A stretch of 64,000 nucleotides of DNA from an uncultured Gammaproteobacteria bacterium (GCA_913060495.1 CAJXRP010000006.1:124001-188000), one strand, 5' to 3'. Shown: positions 1 to 10,131, numbered from the stretch's first letter. Program-made: numbers and translations. Notes: generated from the letters alone by a model not told the origin.

Positions 1-195
1 CATTTCCAACATACGCTAACTGTATGGAAGTCAAAAAAACCAATGTTAGCTTACGTATCATCTCCAGCACATTTAAGAGCAATGAAAAGTATTTCAAAGA
101 TTGGTAGTGGAAAAGTATATGGTTATGAGACCGATGCTATGCCAAGTTGGCAAGAAGCATTGGTTGAATGGGATATAAATGGGCGAGAGCATTAA
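1..195 (+). CDS. C-terminal fragment of a small ABM-fold (DUF3291-like) protein
   Basis: The reading frame is open from the first base to a TAA at 193-195 and gives 64 residues. It contains HTLTVWKS near the start, then SPAHLRAM and YGYETD. This pattern resembles the C-terminal half of small ferredoxin-like alpha/beta proteins of the antibiotic-biosynthesis-monooxygenase/DUF3291 type, which often act as heme or small-molecule oxygenases or have no known function. The start and N-terminal half lie outside the window, so the substrate cannot be judged. The family assignment rests on motif resemblance only. Confidence 0.5.
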   Translation, partial: HFQHTLTVWKSKKPMLAYVSSPAHLRAMKSISKIGSGKVYGYETDAMPSWQEALVEWDINGREH

Positions 196-328
196 GGCTT
201 GTTGCAAAGTAGTCGGAAAATATTTTTTGTTTAGAATAAACACGCTAAAAGTAAAAATTTGCTGAATGGTAGTGACTAGGCGTTCGTGAGTTATTGAAAT
301 CACGCGACAGAAAGTTGCTTCCGAGAGA

Positions 329-1792
329 ATGAAAATGGCACTGACTATTGAACAAGCTATGGAGCAGGGTTCAGCCAGACATAGTGAAGGTAATCTTCAG
401 GAAGCTGAACGACTTTACCGAGCAATTCTACAAGTTCAGCCCGGCCATCCGGGCGCTAATCATAACCTGGGATTAATAGCGGTCTCCGCAAATGCGGTTG
501 AGGCTGCCTTGCCAATGTTTACGACCGCTCTCGAAATAAATCCTGGTGTCGAGCAGTTCTGGCTCAGCTATATTGATGCTCTTATCAGGTTGGGCCTGCT
601 TGACTCGGCTAAAGCAGTTCTTGAGAAAATTAAAAATCTTGGCTTTGGCGCAGAAAAGCTGGAGCCTCTGAATCGAAAATTGGCATCAGCAACAAATAAA
701 GCTCCGTCATCAGCAGCGGCGGACGCAGAAGTCTATAGAACTCTTGGGGTTGCGCTGAAAGAGTTGGGTAGATTTGATGAGGCGGAGGCAAGCTATAGGA
801 AAGCGATTAAGTTGAAGCCCGATTATGTCGAAGCTCACTTTAATCTTGGTAACACGCTCAAAAAGTTAAACAAGTTGCTCGAAGCAGAAGAAAGCTACAG
901 CCGCGCGATCGATTTGCAGCCTGATTTTGTGCCTGCATTAATGAATAGGTGGGAATTGCTCTTTAATAGAGGGGAGTTCGAAACCGCCCTGAAAGATGCA
1001 GAAAGTTGCAATATCCAAATTGCAAGACTACGTGCCCTAGAGTCTCTCTATGCGCTGGGGCGAAATGAAGAAATCTTTAAAAGAATTGCAGATCAATCTG
1101 GGTCAGATGATGAGAATTTACATGTTGCGGCGTTTGCAGCTTTTATTGCTGCCGTAGAGAAGAAAGATAGCGCCCATGGTTTCTGCAACAATCCCTTAGA
1201 CTTTATCCATATCTCTAATATTTCTGCGCATCATGAAAGCCCAGAATCTTTCATAGCGGATGTAATCGAGGAGTTGAGAGATATAAGAACTGAGTGGGAG
1301 CCAGAGAAAAAATCCACCCACAAGGGATTCCAAACACCTCCTGAGATCAATTTGCTAGCAACCCCGTCGGGTAACATGGCGCAACTCAAGTCTATTATTA
1401 TCGCCGAGTTGGATAAGTACTATGAAAAGTTTCAGAATGAGATCTGCTCTTACATTCAGAAATGGCCTAAACAGAAGGATTTGTATGGCTGGCACGTCAT
1501 TCTAAAGCAACAAGGACATCAAACACCTCATATTCATGTTACGGGCTGGTTGAGTGGTGTCGTTTATCTGCAGGTTGTTCCGTCTCTGAATAAAAACGAA
1601 GGTGCAATAGAGTTTGGTTTGAATTCGCCTAACTATACGGCCGATGGATTGCCTGCAATAGTGCATCAGCCGATGGTGGGAGATATCGTCTTCTTTCCTT
1701 CGTCCCTCCATCATAGAACTATTCCTTTTTCCACGGATACGGATAGGATTGTGGTGGCGTTCGATTTATCGCCAGACTCGGTCAGCAACTGA
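329..1792 (+). CDS. TPR protein with C-terminal 2OG-Fe(II) oxygenase-like domain
   Basis: This is a 487-residue cytoplasmic protein with no signal peptide. TPR-like helix pairs occupy about residues 10-110 and 135-205; the second block has typical AEASYRKAIKLKPDY and AEESYSRAIDLQPD repeats. After a linker, the last 100 residues resemble the putative 2OG-Fe(II) oxygenase family often fused to TPRs. HIHVTGWLSGVVYL (His about 401 and 403) should supply the first iron ligands. GDIVFFPSSLHHRTIPF (His about 461-462) should supply the distal His, and an Arg near 473 would bind 2-oxoglutarate. The usual H-x-D is H-x-H here, as is common in this family. The target is unknown; such proteins may hydroxylate protein or peptide substrates. 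The gene ends just before the next TPR gene, so the two are probably cotranscribed. Confidence 0.7.
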   Translation: MKMALTIEQAMEQGSARHSEGNLQEAERLYRAILQVQPGHPGANHNLGLIAVSANAVEAALPMFTTALEINPGVEQFWLSYIDALIRLGLLDSAKAVLEKIKNLGFGAEKLEPLNRKLASATNKAPSSAAADAEVYRTLGVALKELGRFDEAEASYRKAIKLKPDYVEAHFNLGNTLKKLNKLLEAEESYSRAIDLQPDFVPALMNRWELLFNRGEFETALKDAESCNIQIARLRALESLYALGRNEEIFKRIADQSGSDDENLHVAAFAAFIAAVEKKDSAHGFCNNPLDFIHISNISAHHESPESFIADVIEELRDIRTEWEPEKKSTHKGFQTPPEINLLATPSGNMAQLKSIIIAELDKYYEKFQNEICSYIQKWPKQKDLYGWHVILKQQGHQTPHIHVTGWLSGVVYLQVVPSLNKNEGAIEFGLNSPNYTADGLPAIVHQPMVGDIVFFPSSLHHRTIPFSTDTDRIVVAFDLSPDSVSN

Positions 1793-1794
1793 GC

Positions 1795-1812
1795 AAGGAG
1801 GGTATTTCCATA
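1795..1812 (+). promoter_or_regulatory. Strong Shine-Dalgarno followed by a rare ATA (or ATT) start
   Basis: AAGGAGGG at 1795-1802 lies between the stop of the upstream TPR gene (1790-1792) and the second TPR gene. No ATG, GTG or TTG follows in frame at useful spacing. ATA at 1810-1812 is seven bases away and ATT at 1804 one base away, both in frame. Either initiation is at a rare codon or an ATG has mutated here. Confidence 0.55.
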
Positions 1813-3216
1813 CAGTCAGAATCCCAAAACCCTAGCCGAGAACAAGTGCAATCTGTCATCGGGCTCTATTCGCAAGGAAACCTGCAACAAGTCTTAGTGC
1901 AGGTTGATCAGTTGTTGCAGAGTTACCCGAATTCCAGTTTTCTTTACAATATCTTGGGAGCAGCCCAGGCCGGGCTTGGGCAATTTGATGCGGCGATAGA
2001 CAGCTATAATCAGGCGCTCAAGATAGAACCTGGCGACGCCAAGACCCATTTCAATCTAGGGATTGCCTTGAGTGAGAAGGGCGACTTAGCAGCGGCCATA
2101 GATAGCTATAAAAAGGCGGTCAGCATCGAACCGCACTACGCTGTTGCCTATAACAATATGGGGAACGCTCTTAAGGATGAGGGCGACCTTGTGCAAGCAA
2201 TTGCTTGCTATAGGCAGGCTATCAATGTCGCTCCAGACTTTGTTGAGGTTTATAGCAATCTGGGGAATGCCCTGAGGGATAACGGCGACTTAGAGCTCGC
2301 TATAAACCACTATCGGCAAGCCCTGCAGATTAAGCCTGACTATGCCGAGGCTTATAATAATATGGGAACAGCCTTGAAAGACAGAGGTGACCTAGAGCAG
2401 GCTCGAAACAGCTATTCGCAAGCTCTGAGAATTAACCCAGCTTACACCGAAGCGGCATGGAATATGGTGGGCAGTGCTGCCAATATTGATGATGCCGAAA
2501 ACTGGGTGGAAAGATGTTTGGCGACGGACTCAAACTACTTGAAGGCAATGATTCAGCTCTGCGTAATAAGGTACTTTAGAGGCGATAGCAAAGGCTTCGA
2601 TGACTTGATGAAGTCCGCAGTTAAAGATCATCCTACTATGCGTTCTATGGAGTGGGTGACTACATTGCCTAAACTGCCTGAGTTGTACTTCAATAGATGG
2701 GCTTTTTTTGACAGTGTTGTTGAGCGCAGTGATCAGAGTAGGCCATTCTATGAGTTCGGAGTGTTCAGGGGTGAGGCATTTAAATATCTTATTACAACTT
2801 TTAAGAACGGCTTCGGTTTTGATACTTTCGAAGGCCTTCCTGAGGACTGGCATGAAGAGAAGGCCGGTTCGTATTCAAGTGGGGGAAGTATTCCAGAGAT
2901 CGCGGGAGGAGAGTTTATTGCTGGAAAGTTCGAGGATACCCTCCCGAGTTTTTTCTCGAAGCCTAGGTCAGTCGCCTCGATAATTAATTTTGATGCAGAC
3001 TTATATTCTTCAACTATTTGTGCCCTCAATAATGCGAAGTCAGTTATCGATTCCCGCACAATACTGATCTTTGATGAATTTATAGTAAATGAAAATTGGG
3101 AGCAGGATGAATACAAGGCACTTAATGAATTTTGCACGCTTAATAATTACGCCTTTGAAGTGTTGGCGGTCTCATTCTTCACTAAACAAGCAGCGGTTAA
3201 GCTAGTTGCCATTTGA
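1810..3216 (+). CDS. TPR protein with C-terminal methyltransferase-like domain, probable non-AUG start
   Basis: The N-terminal part has about six canonical TPRs (repeats like AIDSYNQALKIEPGDAKTHF), covering roughly residues 10-215. The C-terminal 190 residues contain FYEFGVFRGEAFKYL, then GFDTFEGLPEDW, INFDADLYSS and ILIFDEF. That order resembles Rossmann-type class I methyltransferases of the TylF/macrocin O-methyltransferase type. The substrate is unknown. The first AUG-like codon in frame is GTG 1846, but it has no good ribosome site. A near-perfect AAGGAGGG lies at 1795-1802, seven bases before an in-frame ATA at 1810, with an in-frame ATT at 1804. The residues between 1810 and 1846 (ending PSREQVQ) match what I recall at the start of related TPR proteins. 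I therefore place the start at 1810. Confidence 0.65.
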   Translation: MQSESQNPSREQVQSVIGLYSQGNLQQVLVQVDQLLQSYPNSSFLYNILGAAQAGLGQFDAAIDSYNQALKIEPGDAKTHFNLGIALSEKGDLAAAIDSYKKAVSIEPHYAVAYNNMGNALKDEGDLVQAIACYRQAINVAPDFVEVYSNLGNALRDNGDLELAINHYRQALQIKPDYAEAYNNMGTALKDRGDLEQARNSYSQALRINPAYTEAAWNMVGSAANIDDAENWVERCLATDSNYLKAMIQLCVIRYFRGDSKGFDDLMKSAVKDHPTMRSMEWVTTLPKLPELYFNRWAFFDSVVERSDQSRPFYEFGVFRGEAFKYLITTFKNGFGFDTFEGLPEDWHEEKAGSYSSGGSIPEIAGGEFIAGKFEDTLPSFFSKPRSVASIINFDADLYSSTICALNNAKSVIDSRTILIFDEFIVNENWEQDEYKALNEFCTLNNYAFEVLAVSFFTKQAAVKLVAI

Positions 3217-3320
3217 GGTCGCTGCAGATCATTTTCTATTTGGCTTGCAAGAGTGCCCAAAAAAACCGCGAGCTAGTAACTCCCTCCACTTAATAGTGTG
3301 TAGTTTTCACAGTTGAAGCC

Positions 3321-3980
3321 ATGAAATTATTCTCAGTAAAAAGCATACCCAATGTACCTTGGAGCTCCGCTCGCGCGCTGAACTTTCGGCCGCGTATTCT
3401 AACGCTCTTTTTCTTGTGTATTGGATTAACAATATTCGGCTTAGGAGAGGCATTGTTAATCGCCGCTGGAGCTGGAAATAGCCCATGGACTGTTTTGTCT
3501 CAGGGCTTTTCCGAAATCAGCGACTGGAGCATAGGCGTTACCACTTTCTTGACGAGCCTAGCAGTCTTGGTTCTATGGATTCCTTTGCGGCAGAAGCCGG
3601 GTATCGGCACCATACTTAACGCAGTAATTATCTCTATAGCGATTGAGATTTCCCTGCCGTATCTGCCGCAGCCTGATAGTTATTTCTTGCAGGTCCTGCA
3701 AACAATTTTTGGTATTTTCCTTGTTGGTTTCGGAAGTGGGCTCTACCTAATAGCGAATTTAGGCCCCGGCCCAAGAGACGGCCTTATGACAGGATTGCAA
3801 CGGGTCACCGATCTTCCCGTGGCAAGAGTGCGCACCGCAATAGAAATAACCGTGGTGATATTCGGCTGGCTACTAGGTGGAACAGTAGGTCTAGGAACTT
3901 TGATGTTTGCCTTCGGGATTGGTCCTGCTGTCTCTATGGGGCTTTATCTGGTCAATTATTTCTCAACGAGGTCGATTTAA
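3321..3980 (+). CDS. YczE/YitT-family integral membrane protein
   Basis: This 219-residue protein has about five hydrophobic segments, around residues 28-50, 73-88, 96-112, 122-145 and 170-210. The loops GAGNSPWTVL after the first segment and LGPGPRDGLMTGL after the fourth are typical of the bacterial YczE/YyaS/YitT inner-membrane family. No transport substrate is established for this family. It ends 7 bases before tadA, so the two are probably cotranscribed. The ATG at 3321 gives a short hydrophilic N-terminus before the first membrane segment. Confidence 0.7.
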   Translation: MKLFSVKSIPNVPWSSARALNFRPRILTLFFLCIGLTIFGLGEALLIAAGAGNSPWTVLSQGFSEISDWSIGVTTFLTSLAVLVLWIPLRQKPGIGTILNAVIISIAIEISLPYLPQPDSYFLQVLQTIFGIFLVGFGSGLYLIANLGPGPRDGLMTGLQRVTDLPVARVRTAIEITVVIFGWLLGGTVGLGTLMFAFGIGPAVSMGLYLVNYFSTRSI

Positions 3981-3987
3981 CTGAGTT

Positions 3988-4470
3988 ATGACAGCAGAAT
4001 TAGATACTGATCTCGTCAATCACGAGCGCTGGATGCGCGAAGCGCTCTCGCTTGCGGAGCAAGCGGCTGCAGTCGGTGAGGTGCCCGTGGGCGCAATCGT
4101 GGTGCGCGGTGGAGAGATTATAGGAAGAGGTTTCAATCAGCCGATCCGGACCTGCGACGCAACTGCCCATGCTGAGATTGTTGCCATAAGAAGCGCATCA
4201 CAAATTAGCAATAATTACCGTCTGCCGGGTACGACTCTGTATGCTACGATCGAACCCTGCACGATGTGCTTGGGCGCGATGATTCATGCCCGTGTAGAAA
4301 AGCTCGTTTTTGGTGCAAAAGAACCGCGCGCCGGAGCCATAGTGAGCCAGGCTTCGTTGAATGATGCGGGCCATTTTAACCATCGTTTGGCGTTTATTGA
4401 GGGGGTGCTAGCGGAAGAATGTTCTACGCTATTACAAAACTTCTTCAGAAGTCGGCGAAAAGCTAACTAG
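3988..4470 (+). CDS. tadA: tRNA-specific adenosine deaminase TadA
   Basis: TadA deaminates adenosine 34 of tRNA-Arg(ACG) to inosine, which lets one tRNA read several arginine codons; it is normally essential. The 160 residues carry the zinc deaminase signature: TAHAEI (His zinc ligand and Glu proton shuttle) near residue 58, and PCTMCLGAM with two Cys ligands near residues 88-91. Length and motif spacing match the bacterial family. It follows the YczE-like gene closely and lies upstream of a lipoprotein gene and purL. Confidence 0.95.
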   Translation: MTAELDTDLVNHERWMREALSLAEQAAAVGEVPVGAIVVRGGEIIGRGFNQPIRTCDATAHAEIVAIRSASQISNNYRLPGTTLYATIEPCTMCLGAMIHARVEKLVFGAKEPRAGAIVSQASLNDAGHFNHRLAFIEGVLAEECSTLLQNFFRSRRKAN

Positions 4471-4536
4471 CTTGCCAAACTCGGGATGAACTTGTATAAG
4501 AATTCCCTCGTCTACATTAAGGGCAGAGTAATTTTC

Positions 4537-5073
4537 ATGACCACCGCTACAAAACTGCACAAGACATTACTGTTCTCGACGTTGCTACTGACCTTGGCGG
4601 CGTGTGCTGCGCCACCTCCCTATAAAGCTTATTTTGGTGAGCCTATACAAGATATGCGTTTGTCGACCATGGTCGGTGCAAACTTCGCTCGTACGGACTT
4701 ATTGAATCGCTATATTGACACTATTCGCTTTATCGAGGTTGATGAAATACCTATAACAAATAGCGATCAACATCGCTCAATTCAAATTACACCAGGATTT
4801 CATGATATTAAGGTCTACTTCTCATGGGATTTAGGTAGCCTGCGTGGCTTAGCGCCGGCGATGGTCGACTATTCAAAAACTCGAGAAAATATCAGTCGGA
4901 CGCTGCGCTTCAATGCACGGGCGGGCGAAACATATTCGGTTAAGGCAAAACCCATATTCAATAACAGGCGTCACGATATAACGACTCTGTCTCATGTGAA
5001 TTTCTGGGTGGAGGATGAGGACGGTATCGAGGTCGTTTCTCGAGAAGCAGGGCGCTATAAACCCGAGTCATGA
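4537..5073 (+). CDS. Predicted outer-membrane or periplasmic lipoprotein of unknown function
   Basis: I do not recognise the family. From ATG 4537 the product is 178 residues with a basic N-terminus, a hydrophobic stretch and the lipobox LAAC, so Cys about 19 would be lipidated. The mature part has no cysteine pair or catalytic motif I can name; it looks like a small beta-rich domain. An upstream in-frame ATG at 4486 would put 17 residues before the signal peptide and has a poor ribosome site. A weak purine-rich stretch (gggcagag, 4521-4528) favours 4537. Confidence 0.7.
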   Translation: MTTATKLHKTLLFSTLLLTLAACAAPPPYKAYFGEPIQDMRLSTMVGANFARTDLLNRYIDTIRFIEVDEIPITNSDQHRSIQITPGFHDIKVYFSWDLGSLRGLAPAMVDYSKTRENISRTLRFNARAGETYSVKAKPIFNNRRHDITTLSHVNFWVEDEDGIEVVSREAGRYKPES

Positions 5074-5120
5074 TCGAGTGGCTTAACTCCCGCAATAAAT
5101 CGTTTAAATTCCAGCACATT

Positions 5121-5149
5121 TTTCTGAATTCACTAGCCAAATCTATTAT
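5121..5149 (+). promoter_or_regulatory. Candidate sigma-70 promoter for purL
   Basis: TTTCTG at 5121-5126 and TATTAT at 5144-5149 are separated by 17 bases. The -10 is five of six to consensus but the -35 is weak. It lies 66 bases before the purL ATG in a 141-base gap. I saw no clear PurR-type palindrome. Confidence 0.35.
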
Positions 5150-5214
5150 CATTGCCGCTCCATAAATTAGCGTTTTAGCCTCACCTATTCACGCCACAAA
5201 TTGGGATACAATCG

Positions 5215-8200
5215 ATGCAGGTCATGTCTGGAGCGGCAGCTCTTTCTGCTTTTAAATCGTCCAAATTATTACTCAGCCTTCAGGCCAAACTCCCCCAGGT
5301 AAAAGCGTTTAGCGCGCAGTTTGTTCATTTCCTAGATTGCACTGAACAATTGAGCAAGCCCGATCTAAAAGTGGTTCGGGCGCTGCTGCATTATGGCGCC
5401 GAATTTAATTCAATCAGTCTTGCAGGGGATTCCTCTTTACTGCTGACACGAGTGGTAGTGCCAAGGCCAGGTACGATTTCCCCTTGGTCCAGCAAGGCTA
5501 GCGATATCTTGCATAACTGCGGCCTGTCCATGGTGGACAGAGTTGAACGCGGTACCTTGTTTGCTGTTTCCCTTGAGAAACCCCTTAGTGCCGATGAGTT
5601 GGCAGTACTTGATGACATGCTTCATGACCGCATGACTCAGGCAATATTAGAGGGTGTTGAACAGGCAAGTTGTCTGTTTCGTCACGCCGAGCCGCAGCCG
5701 GTGGCCTCTGTCGATGTGTTGGGAAATGGAAGAGCAGCGCTAAGCGATGCAAATAGTGCATTGGGTTTGGCGCTCGCCGAAGACGAGATCGATTATTTGC
5801 TTCAGCAGTTTACCGATCTAGGCCGTAATCCTAACGACGTAGAACTGATGATGTTTGCCCAGGCTAACTCCGAGCACTGTCGGCACAAGATCTTCAATGC
5901 CGACTGGACTATCGATGGCAAGCAACAACAGCATTCTTTGTTCGGCATGATTCGCAATACTCATAAACAATCGCCCGAGGGCGTACTGTCTGCCTATTCT
6001 GACAATGCAGCAGTAATGAAGGGGCATGATAGCGCGCGCTTCTTTCCAAATCCTGATTCCAAGCAGTATGGCTTCATCGCAGAGCCCGTGCATATCTTAA
6101 TGAAGGTGGAAACACACAATCATCCTACGGCGATAGCACCATTCCCTGGCGCATCGACTGGCTCCGGTGGTGAGATTCGTGATGAGGGAGCTACCGGTAC
6201 CGGATCCAAACCGAAGGCAGGTCTATCGGGTTTTAGTGTCTCCAATTTAAAGATTCCAGGGTTTACACAGCCCTGGGAAGAAAATTTAGGTAAGCCCGCC
6301 CATATTGCCTCGGCCCTGGACATCATGTTGGAAGGACCAATAGGTGGAGCATCATTTAACAATGAATATGGTCGTCCTGCGCTGTGTGGATATTTTCGCA
6401 GTTTCGAGCAGAGTGTAGTGAATGAGGCTGGCGAGAATGAGGTGCGGGGATATCACAAGCCCATCATGATCGCAGGCGGAATAGGTAATATCCGCGAACC
6501 CCATGTGCTGAAGAGTGGAATATCTGTGGGCTCCCAGTTAATCGTGCTTGGCGGGCCTGCCATGCTGATTGGTCTTGGCGGTGGAGCAGCTTCTTCGATG
6601 GCTTCAGGTTCGGGAAATGAGGATCTAGACTTTGCATCTGTGCAGCGCGAGAACGCGGAGATGGAAAGGCGCTGCCAGGAAGTGATTGACCAGTGCTGGC
6701 AGCTGGGTGACGACAACCCCATAGCATTTATCCACGACGTGGGCGCCGGAGGCCTTTCCAATGCCCTGCCAGAGCTCGTCAAAGATGGAGGTCGCGGCGG
6801 GGTATTCAAACTGCGTGATATCCCTAATGCAGAAAGTCAGATGTCTCCCTTGGAGATCTGGTGCAACGAGGCACAAGAGCGCTATGTGCTAGCGGTCAAT
6901 CCAGAGCATCTGTCTCGGTTCAATGCCATCTGTGAGCGCGAACGTTGCCCTTTCGCAGTCGTCGGTGAAACTATTGAAGAAGAGCATATCCGTCTCGATG
7001 ACTCTCATTTTTCCAATAGCCCAATCGATCTGCCAATGGAGCTCCTCTTTGGTAAGCCGCCGAAGATGCATCGTGATGTAAAGTCTGGGCAGCTCCCCAA
7101 GACAGCATTCGAGACTAACGATCTGGATTTGGGCGAATCCATAGCAAGGGTGTTATCTCTGCCTGCGGTGGCAAGTAAGAATTTTTTAATTACGATAGGT
7201 GACCGCACAATTACCGGGCTAGTTCATCGCGATCAGATGGTAGGTCCTTGGCAGGTTCCAGTAGCTGACGCTGCAGTAACGGCTACTGCTTATTGCCATT
7301 ACATGGGCGAGGCTATGGCGATGGGCGAGCGTACGCCTCTGGCGTTATTCGATGCGGCGGCATCTGGTCGCATGGCGATCGCGGAATCCGTTACCAATAT
7401 TGCAAGCGCCTCGATCGAGAAGCTGGGCGATATTAAATTATCGGCAAACTGGATGGTAGCTGCGGGTCACGGCAGCGAGGATCAGAAGTTATTTGAAACA
7501 GTAAGCGCTGTAGCGATGGACTTATGTCCGCAGCTCGGTATCTGCATACCGGTAGGGAAGGACTCGATGTCCATGCGTACCGTATGGAATGAAGAGGGTA
7601 ATGAGAAAAGTAACACCGCACCGTTGTCACTTATCGTTTCGGCTTTTGCGCCTGTAGATGACATCCGTAAGACCCTCACTCCTCAGTTACAGACAGATCA
7701 GGGGCAAACTAGCCTGCTGTTAATTGATTTGGGGAGAGGCAAGAATCGACTTGCCGGATCGGCATTGGGGCAAGTCTATAGTCGCATGCAGGGAACAGCT
7801 CCCGACTTGGATGATCCTTCCGACTTGATTGGCTTGTTCAACTTTATTAGCGATTGTCGTAGCGAGGATTTGTTATTAGCCTATCACGATCGATCTGATG
7901 GTGGCCTATTCACAACTCTTGCAGAGATGGCATTCGCTGGTCACTGCGGCCTTGACGTCCAGCTGCAGTCTCTAGCGACAGAGGATACTCTGCTTGCTGC
8001 CTTATTCAATGAAGAGCTGGGAGCGGTAGTCCAGGTTAGAAATAAACAGTTAACAGCTGTTATGAAATATGCAGACAAGAATGGTTTGGCTGACTGTGTG
8101 CATGAGATAGCTCAGCTGAACCAGAAGGGCAATTTAAGTATCGCATTCCGCGAGAACATTCTATTTGCTCAGAGCAGGATAGAGTTGCAACGTCAGTGGG

Positions 8201-9132
8201 CGGCGACCAGCTATCACATGCAGAGCATGCGCGATAATTCGATTTGCGCGAGCGAAGAATACGATCAATTACTCGATGCCGAAGATCCGGGTATTTCTAT
8301 CGCGCTCAGCTTCGATTTGAATGAAGACATTACAGCGCCTTACATCAATGTTGATGCGAAGCCGCGTGTTGCCGTGCTCAGAGAGCAAGGTGTTAACGGG
8401 CAGATAGAGATGGGGGCAGTATTCGATCGAGCAGGTTTCGAAGCCATTGATGTACATATGACGGACTTAATCAGCGGAAGAGTGAGTCTCGATCAGTTTA
8501 ATGCGCTAGTTGCCTGTGGCGGATTCTCTTACGGTGATGTGCTCGGTGCCGGTGGAGGTTGGGCGAAATCTATACTCTTTAATCCAGAGCTGCGCGCTCA
8601 GTTTGAAGCCTATTTCACCAATCCAGATACTCTAAGCTTAGGGGTCTGTAATGGCTGTCAGATGATTTCTCTGTTGCATGAGCTAATACCTGGCGCGGAT
8701 CATTGGCCACGTTTTGTGCGTAATCGTTCGGAGCAGTTCGAAGGTCGATTCAGTTTGGTGCGAGTGGAGTCGAATAACTCAGCCTTTCTACAAGGCATGG
8801 AAGGCTCCCGCTTTCCTCTGGCTGTAGCTCACGGAGAGGGCAGGGCAGAATTTGCAGGAGCAGGCGATCTGCAGAAACTTCAGTCAGCCAATGCTATTGC
8901 ACTGCGTTATTCCGATAGCTACGGCGAGCAGACCGAGCGCTATCCTGCTAACCCGAATGGCTCGCCTGACGCTATAGCGGGAATAGCAAGTCAGGATGGT
9001 CGTGTCACAATCATGATGCCTCACCCCGAGCGAGTCTTCCGTGCGAGCCAGAATTCTTGGCACCCAAGCGATTGGATGGAAGATGCGCCAAGCATGCGTA
9101 TGTTTCGTAATGCAAGAAAGTGGTTGGGGTAG
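5215..9132 (+). CDS. purL: Phosphoribosylformylglycinamidine synthase (single-chain PurL)
   Basis: This enzyme converts FGAR, glutamine and ATP to FGAM in the fourth step of purine synthesis. The 1305 residues match the large proteobacterial form that fuses the synthetase and glutaminase halves. The early segment [13 protein letters not shown] is the typical PurL start. [10 protein letters not shown] and the [21 protein letters not shown] loop form the synthetase active site. GVCNGCQM (nucleophilic Cys near residue 1143) and MMPHPERVF near residue 1275 belong to the C-terminal class I amidotransferase triad. ATG 5224 is an alternative start three codons in. The next gene is 42 bases downstream on the same strand. 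Confidence 0.98.
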   Translation: MQVMSGAAALSAFKSSKLLLSLQAKLPQVKAFSAQFVHFLDCTEQLSKPDLKVVRALLHYGAEFNSISLAGDSSLLLTRVVVPRPGTISPWSSKASDILHNCGLSMVDRVERGTLFAVSLEKPLSADELAVLDDMLHDRMTQAILEGVEQASCLFRHAEPQPVASVDVLGNGRAALSDANSALGLALAEDEIDYLLQQFTDLGRNPNDVELMMFAQANSEHCRHKIFNADWTIDGKQQQHSLFGMIRNTHKQSPEGVLSAYSDNAAVMKGHDSARFFPNPDSKQYGFIAEPVHILMKVETHNHPTAIAPFPGASTGSGGEIRDEGATGTGSKPKAGLSGFSVSNLKIPGFTQPWEENLGKPAHIASALDIMLEGPIGGASFNNEYGRPALCGYFRSFEQSVVNEAGENEVRGYHKPIMIAGGIGNIREPHVLKSGISVGSQLIVLGGPAMLIGLGGGAASSMASGSGNEDLDFASVQRENAEMERRCQEVIDQCWQLGDDNPIAFIHDVGAGGLSNALPELVKDGGRGGVFKLRDIPNAESQMSPLEIWCNEAQERYVLAVNPEHLSRFNAICERERCPFAVVGETIEEEHIRLDDSHFSNSPIDLPMELLFGKPPKMHRDVKSGQLPKTAFETNDLDLGESIARVLSLPAVASKNFLITIGDRTITGLVHRDQMVGPWQVPVADAAVTATAYCHYMGEAMAMGERTPLALFDAAASGRMAIAESVTNIASASIEKLGDIKLSANWMVAAGHGSEDQKLFETVSAVAMDLCPQLGICIPVGKDSMSMRTVWNEEGNEKSNTAPLSLIVSAFAPVDDIRKTLTPQLQTDQGQTSLLLIDLGRGKNRLAGSALGQVYSRMQGTAPDLDDPSDLIGLFNFISDCRSEDLLLAYHDRSDGGLFTTLAEMAFAGHCGLDVQLQSLATEDTLLAALFNEELGAVVQVRNKQLTAVMKYADKNGLADCVHEIAQLNQKGNLSIAFRENILFAQSRIELQRQWAATSYHMQSMRDNSICASEEYDQLLDAEDPGISIALSFDLNEDITAPYINVDAKPRVAVLREQGVNGQIEMGAVFDRAGFEAIDVHMTDLISGRVSLDQFNALVACGGFSYGDVLGAGGGWAKSILFNPELRAQFEAYFTNPDTLSLGVCNGCQMISLLHELIPGADHWPRFVRNRSEQFEGRFSLVRVESNNSAFLQGMEGSRFPLAVAHGEGRAEFAGAGDLQKLQSANAIALRYSDSYGEQTERYPANPNGSPDAIAGIASQDGRVTIMMPHPERVFRASQNSWHPSDWMEDAPSMRMFRNARKWLG

Positions 9133-9174
9133 AGTTTTTCAATTCTAGTCGCTTTGTTTGAAGGTCCCTACAGA

Positions 9175-9504
9175 ATGAACGACAGACAACTCCTGAAGAT
9201 CGAATTCTACGTGCCTGAAGAGCAGCTGCAACAGGTCAAGCAAGCAATGTTCGATGCGGGTGCAGGCAAGGTGGGCGATTACGATAGCTGCGCTTGGCAG
9301 GTTCTTGGTGAGGGGCAATTCAAGCCTTGTGAGGGTAGCAAGCCCTTTAAAGGGAAGCGGGGCAGTTTAGAAATTTTGAGCGAATATAAAGTCGAGATGG
9401 TTTGTGCTGAAGAGTTTATAGCGCAAGTTGTAAGTGCTATGAAAGATTCGCACCCCTATGAAGAAGTCGCCTACTCGGTAATACGCACCGAATTTTTTGA
9501 ATAG
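9175..9504 (+). CDS. NIF3/YqfO-like small protein
   Basis: From ATG 9175 the product is 109 residues. KIEFYVPEEQLQQVKQAMFDAGAG, the central SKPFKGKRGSLE and the C-terminal SHPYEEVAYSV match the PII-like domain found inserted in NIF3/YqfO proteins and also alone in gammaproteobacteria. The stand-alone proteins have no proven role; the fold suggests a homotrimer that may bind small ligands or metal. A GAAGG ribosome site at 9160-9164 supports this start over the TTG at 9154. It is convergent with the NUDIX gene, with 30 bases between the stops. Confidence 0.8.
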   Translation: MNDRQLLKIEFYVPEEQLQQVKQAMFDAGAGKVGDYDSCAWQVLGEGQFKPCEGSKPFKGKRGSLEILSEYKVEMVCAEEFIAQVVSAMKDSHPYEEVAYSVIRTEFFE

Positions 9505-9534
9505 AACTGTTTGAATAGAAATACGTAGTGAATT

Positions 9535-10131
9535 CTATTCTGAAAAACTCGCGCTGATCAGATTCGTGGTGAAGCTTCTATCTTCTCCATGGTGCACGTC
9601 GAACATCCTCACTGGAAATTGATTCTTCCGCAGATCGTCAAAGTAGTGCTCAAGTGTGCTCTTCACAACTGGAAAGGCGATCTCTCGCCATGGAATCTCC
9701 GCCTCGCTAAACAGTGCAACTTCCTCTGACTCTATCCCCGCGGCGAAATCCAGGTTTGCTAACTCGGTTCGAAAGAACATATACACTTGGTTTATCTTCG
9801 GTAAGTTGAAGAGGGTATACAGGCTATCGCTTTGCACGATGACCGACGCGCCAGCCTCTTCCTGTGTCTCCCGTATCGCACCATGTAGGCTAGATTCGCC
9901 GTTCTCCATGAAGCCGGCAGGTAGCGTCCATTTTCCGCTTCGTGGTTCTATGGCTCGCTTGCAGAGGAGAACCTTGTCTTCGAAAAAAGGCAGGGTGCCG
10001 ACGACGTTCTTAGGATTGAGATAGAAGATGGTGTCGCAATCGCTGCAACAGTGGCGAGGCTTATCGTCGCCCTCTGGGATACGCAGTATCAGTGAGCCTG
10101 CACATTGATGGCAAAATTTCATGGATTGCAC
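9535..10131 (-). CDS. NUDIX hydrolase with N-terminal zinc ribbon
   Basis: The first 40 residues hold two Cys pairs (FCHQC and CCSDC) forming a zinc ribbon, as in NudC-like NUDIX proteins. The NUDIX box begins near residue 73: GFMENGES, seven residues later RETQEEAG, which fits G-x5-E-x7-REUxEExGU completely. Such enzymes cleave nucleoside diphosphates linked to another group; candidate substrates are ADP-ribose or NADH, but the sequence does not decide. Total length is 198 residues; the internal ATG at 10122 is an equally good start. No partner gene is adjacent in the same direction. Confidence 0.85.
   Translation of the reverse strand: MQSMKFCHQCAGSLILRIPEGDDKPRHCCSDCDTIFYLNPKNVVGTLPFFEDKVLLCKRAIEPRSGKWTLPAGFMENGESSLHGAIRETQEEAGASVIVQSDSLYTLFNLPKINQVYMFFRTELANLDFAAGIESEEVALFSEAEIPWREIAFPVVKSTLEHYFDDLRKNQFPVRMFDVHHGEDRSFTTNLISASFSE

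Noticed and set aside
1846-1848. GTG as start of the second TPR gene
   Set aside because: No ribosome site before it, whereas an excellent one lies upstream next to ATA 1810, and the residues before GTG look conserved.
6453-6809. A 118-codon minus-strand frame inside purL
   Set aside because: Antisense shadow of a certain purL coding region.
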